Assembly: GCF_000144625.1 (NCBI RefSeq)
Contig: NC_014376.1
Coordinates: forward strand, 2,046,001 to 2,110,000
Length of the DNA: 64,000 nucleotides
Direction of reading: 5' to 3'
Source of the DNA: [Clostridium] saccharolyticum WM1
GTDB lineage: Bacteria > Bacillota > Clostridia > Lachnospirales > Lachnospiraceae
Below the pieces are notes generated by a model, which saw only the letters and a program-made list of their open reading frames with translations, was not told the DNA's origin and did not search any database. This document shows, piece after piece, positions 63,459 through 64,000 of this stretch. Positions within the stretch are counted from its first letter, which is position 1, and each line of letters starts with the position of its first letter. The position numbers and the translations under genes were made by a program.

Positions 63459-63768
63459 CCATTTGTACGTAGGTGAAAAAGCGAAAAAGAAACGTTACCG
63501 GATCATTCAGGGGATCCGTAAGTCAAAGTCCGGTCCGGGGATTTATGTGATTACGCCTGCAGTAAATGGGAATAATATACTTGATATCTATCCGGCAATG
63601 ACGATTTCAGGGTCCGCTTACCAGGATGAAGAATTTCTCATTTTGGGCATTGCATCCAGTTACTGGGAGGCGTTAGAGGTGGCCGGGATTATCGTCAATG
63701 ATATGTACCGGAAAACAGGAGGCTTCGATCTGTCTGGTTTTATTGGGAAAGAGGCCGGTAAGGTGTGA
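63436..63768 (+). CDS. Hypothetical protein, unknown family
   Basis: A 110-residue basic protein (MMKIIWYDHLYVGEKAKKKRYRIIQGIRK) with a mixed alpha/beta look and no recognised motif. It starts inside the preceding gene (overlap 23 bases), so translation is probably coupled; the ATG at 63436 or 63439 could serve. Confidence 0.75.
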   Translation: MMKIIWYDHLYVGEKAKKKRYRIIQGIRKSKSGPGIYVITPAVNGNNILDIYPAMTISGSAYQDEEFLILGIASSYWEALEVAGIIVNDMYRKTGGFDLSGFIGKEAGKV

Positions 63769-63775
63769 GGTGTTC

Positions 63776-64000
63776 ATGCTTCATGTAATATTGTTAATAC
63801 TTAAAATCTTAGGACTGCTGTTGCTCATTGTTTTGGGATTTCTCCTTGCTGTGGTTCTGCTGGTCCTCCTGGTACCGGTCCGGTATCAGGCGGAGGGATC
63901 CTATAACGGGAAGGTGAAGGGAAAGGCCAGATTTACATGGCTTTTACATATCCTTTCCGTTACAGTGCAATATGAGGAAGATGTATTGGCTATGGTCAGG
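63776..64000 (+). CDS. DUF2953-like membrane protein (cut by the window end)
   Basis: The first 75 residues of a longer protein. A long hydrophobic N-terminal segment (about 3-34) is followed by VPVRYQAEGSYNGKVKGKARFTW, which resembles the start of DUF2953 proteins found near sporulation protein YtfJ in Clostridia. The rest lies outside the window, so this is tentative. GTGAGGTG precedes the ATG. Confidence 0.6.
   Translation, partial: MLHVILLILKILGLLLLIVLGFLLAVVLLVLLVPVRYQAEGSYNGKVKGKARFTWLLHILSVTVQYEEDVLAMVR

Overview
The window looks like the chromosome of an anaerobic Firmicute of the Lachnospiraceae, probably in or near the Lacrimispora / [Clostridium] saccharolyticum group. This is inferred from gene content and order: DUF177-rpmF, plsX-acpP-rnc-smc-ftsY and yicC-gmk-rpoZ-rimO-pgsA-cinA housekeeping blocks, many YesM/YesN-type two-component systems beside sugar ABC transporters, an ion-pumping pyrophosphatase and an anaerobic sulfatase-maturating enzyme. 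Most genes lie on the + strand with strong Shine-Dalgarno sites. I saw no rRNA, tRNA, CRISPR array, prophage or intact insertion sequence.

Layout. 1-890: DUF177 and ribosomal protein L32. 1000-7770: ribose/deoxyribose operon (rbsR, deoC, rbsK, rbsD, rbsA, rbsC, rbsB) with two copies of one palindromic operator. 7770-10240: long leader and membrane pyrophosphatase. 10400-12750: regulator with two MerR domains and a two-gene ABC exporter. 12840-22020: sugar uptake system made of a response regulator, a histidine kinase with almost no extracellular part, an RbsA-like protein whose ATPase motifs are lost, a normal RbsA/RbsC/RbsB-type transporter and a ROK protein. 22040-23480: MATE exporter. 23500-31610: plsX, acpP, rnc, smc, ftsY and threonine dehydratase. 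31590-42490: glycosaminoglycan-type cluster. Sensor kinase, regulator and sulfatase-maturating radical SAM enzyme run leftwards; binding protein, two permeases, GH88 unsaturated glucuronyl hydrolase and a cysteine-type sulfatase run rightwards. 42500-47760: DUF1232 protein, then an agr quorum-sensing locus (agrA, agrC leftwards; agrB, agrD rightwards) followed by the wreck of a second, diverged agr copy. 48150-55140: LevR-like regulator, complete mannose-family PTS (IIA, IIB, IIC, IID), BtpA/SgcQ-family protein and a frameshifted HAD phosphatase. 55190-64000: RqcH, yicC, gmk, rpoZ, rimO, pgsA, cinA and three poorly known proteins.

Most notable: (1) a family of roughly 50-base two-hairpin repeats, five copies in three operon junctions, with compensatory base changes that argue for selected RNA structure; (2) the catalytically dead RbsA-like protein encoded between an ectodomain-less kinase and a working transporter; (3) the decayed agr duplication and an AgrD without cysteine.
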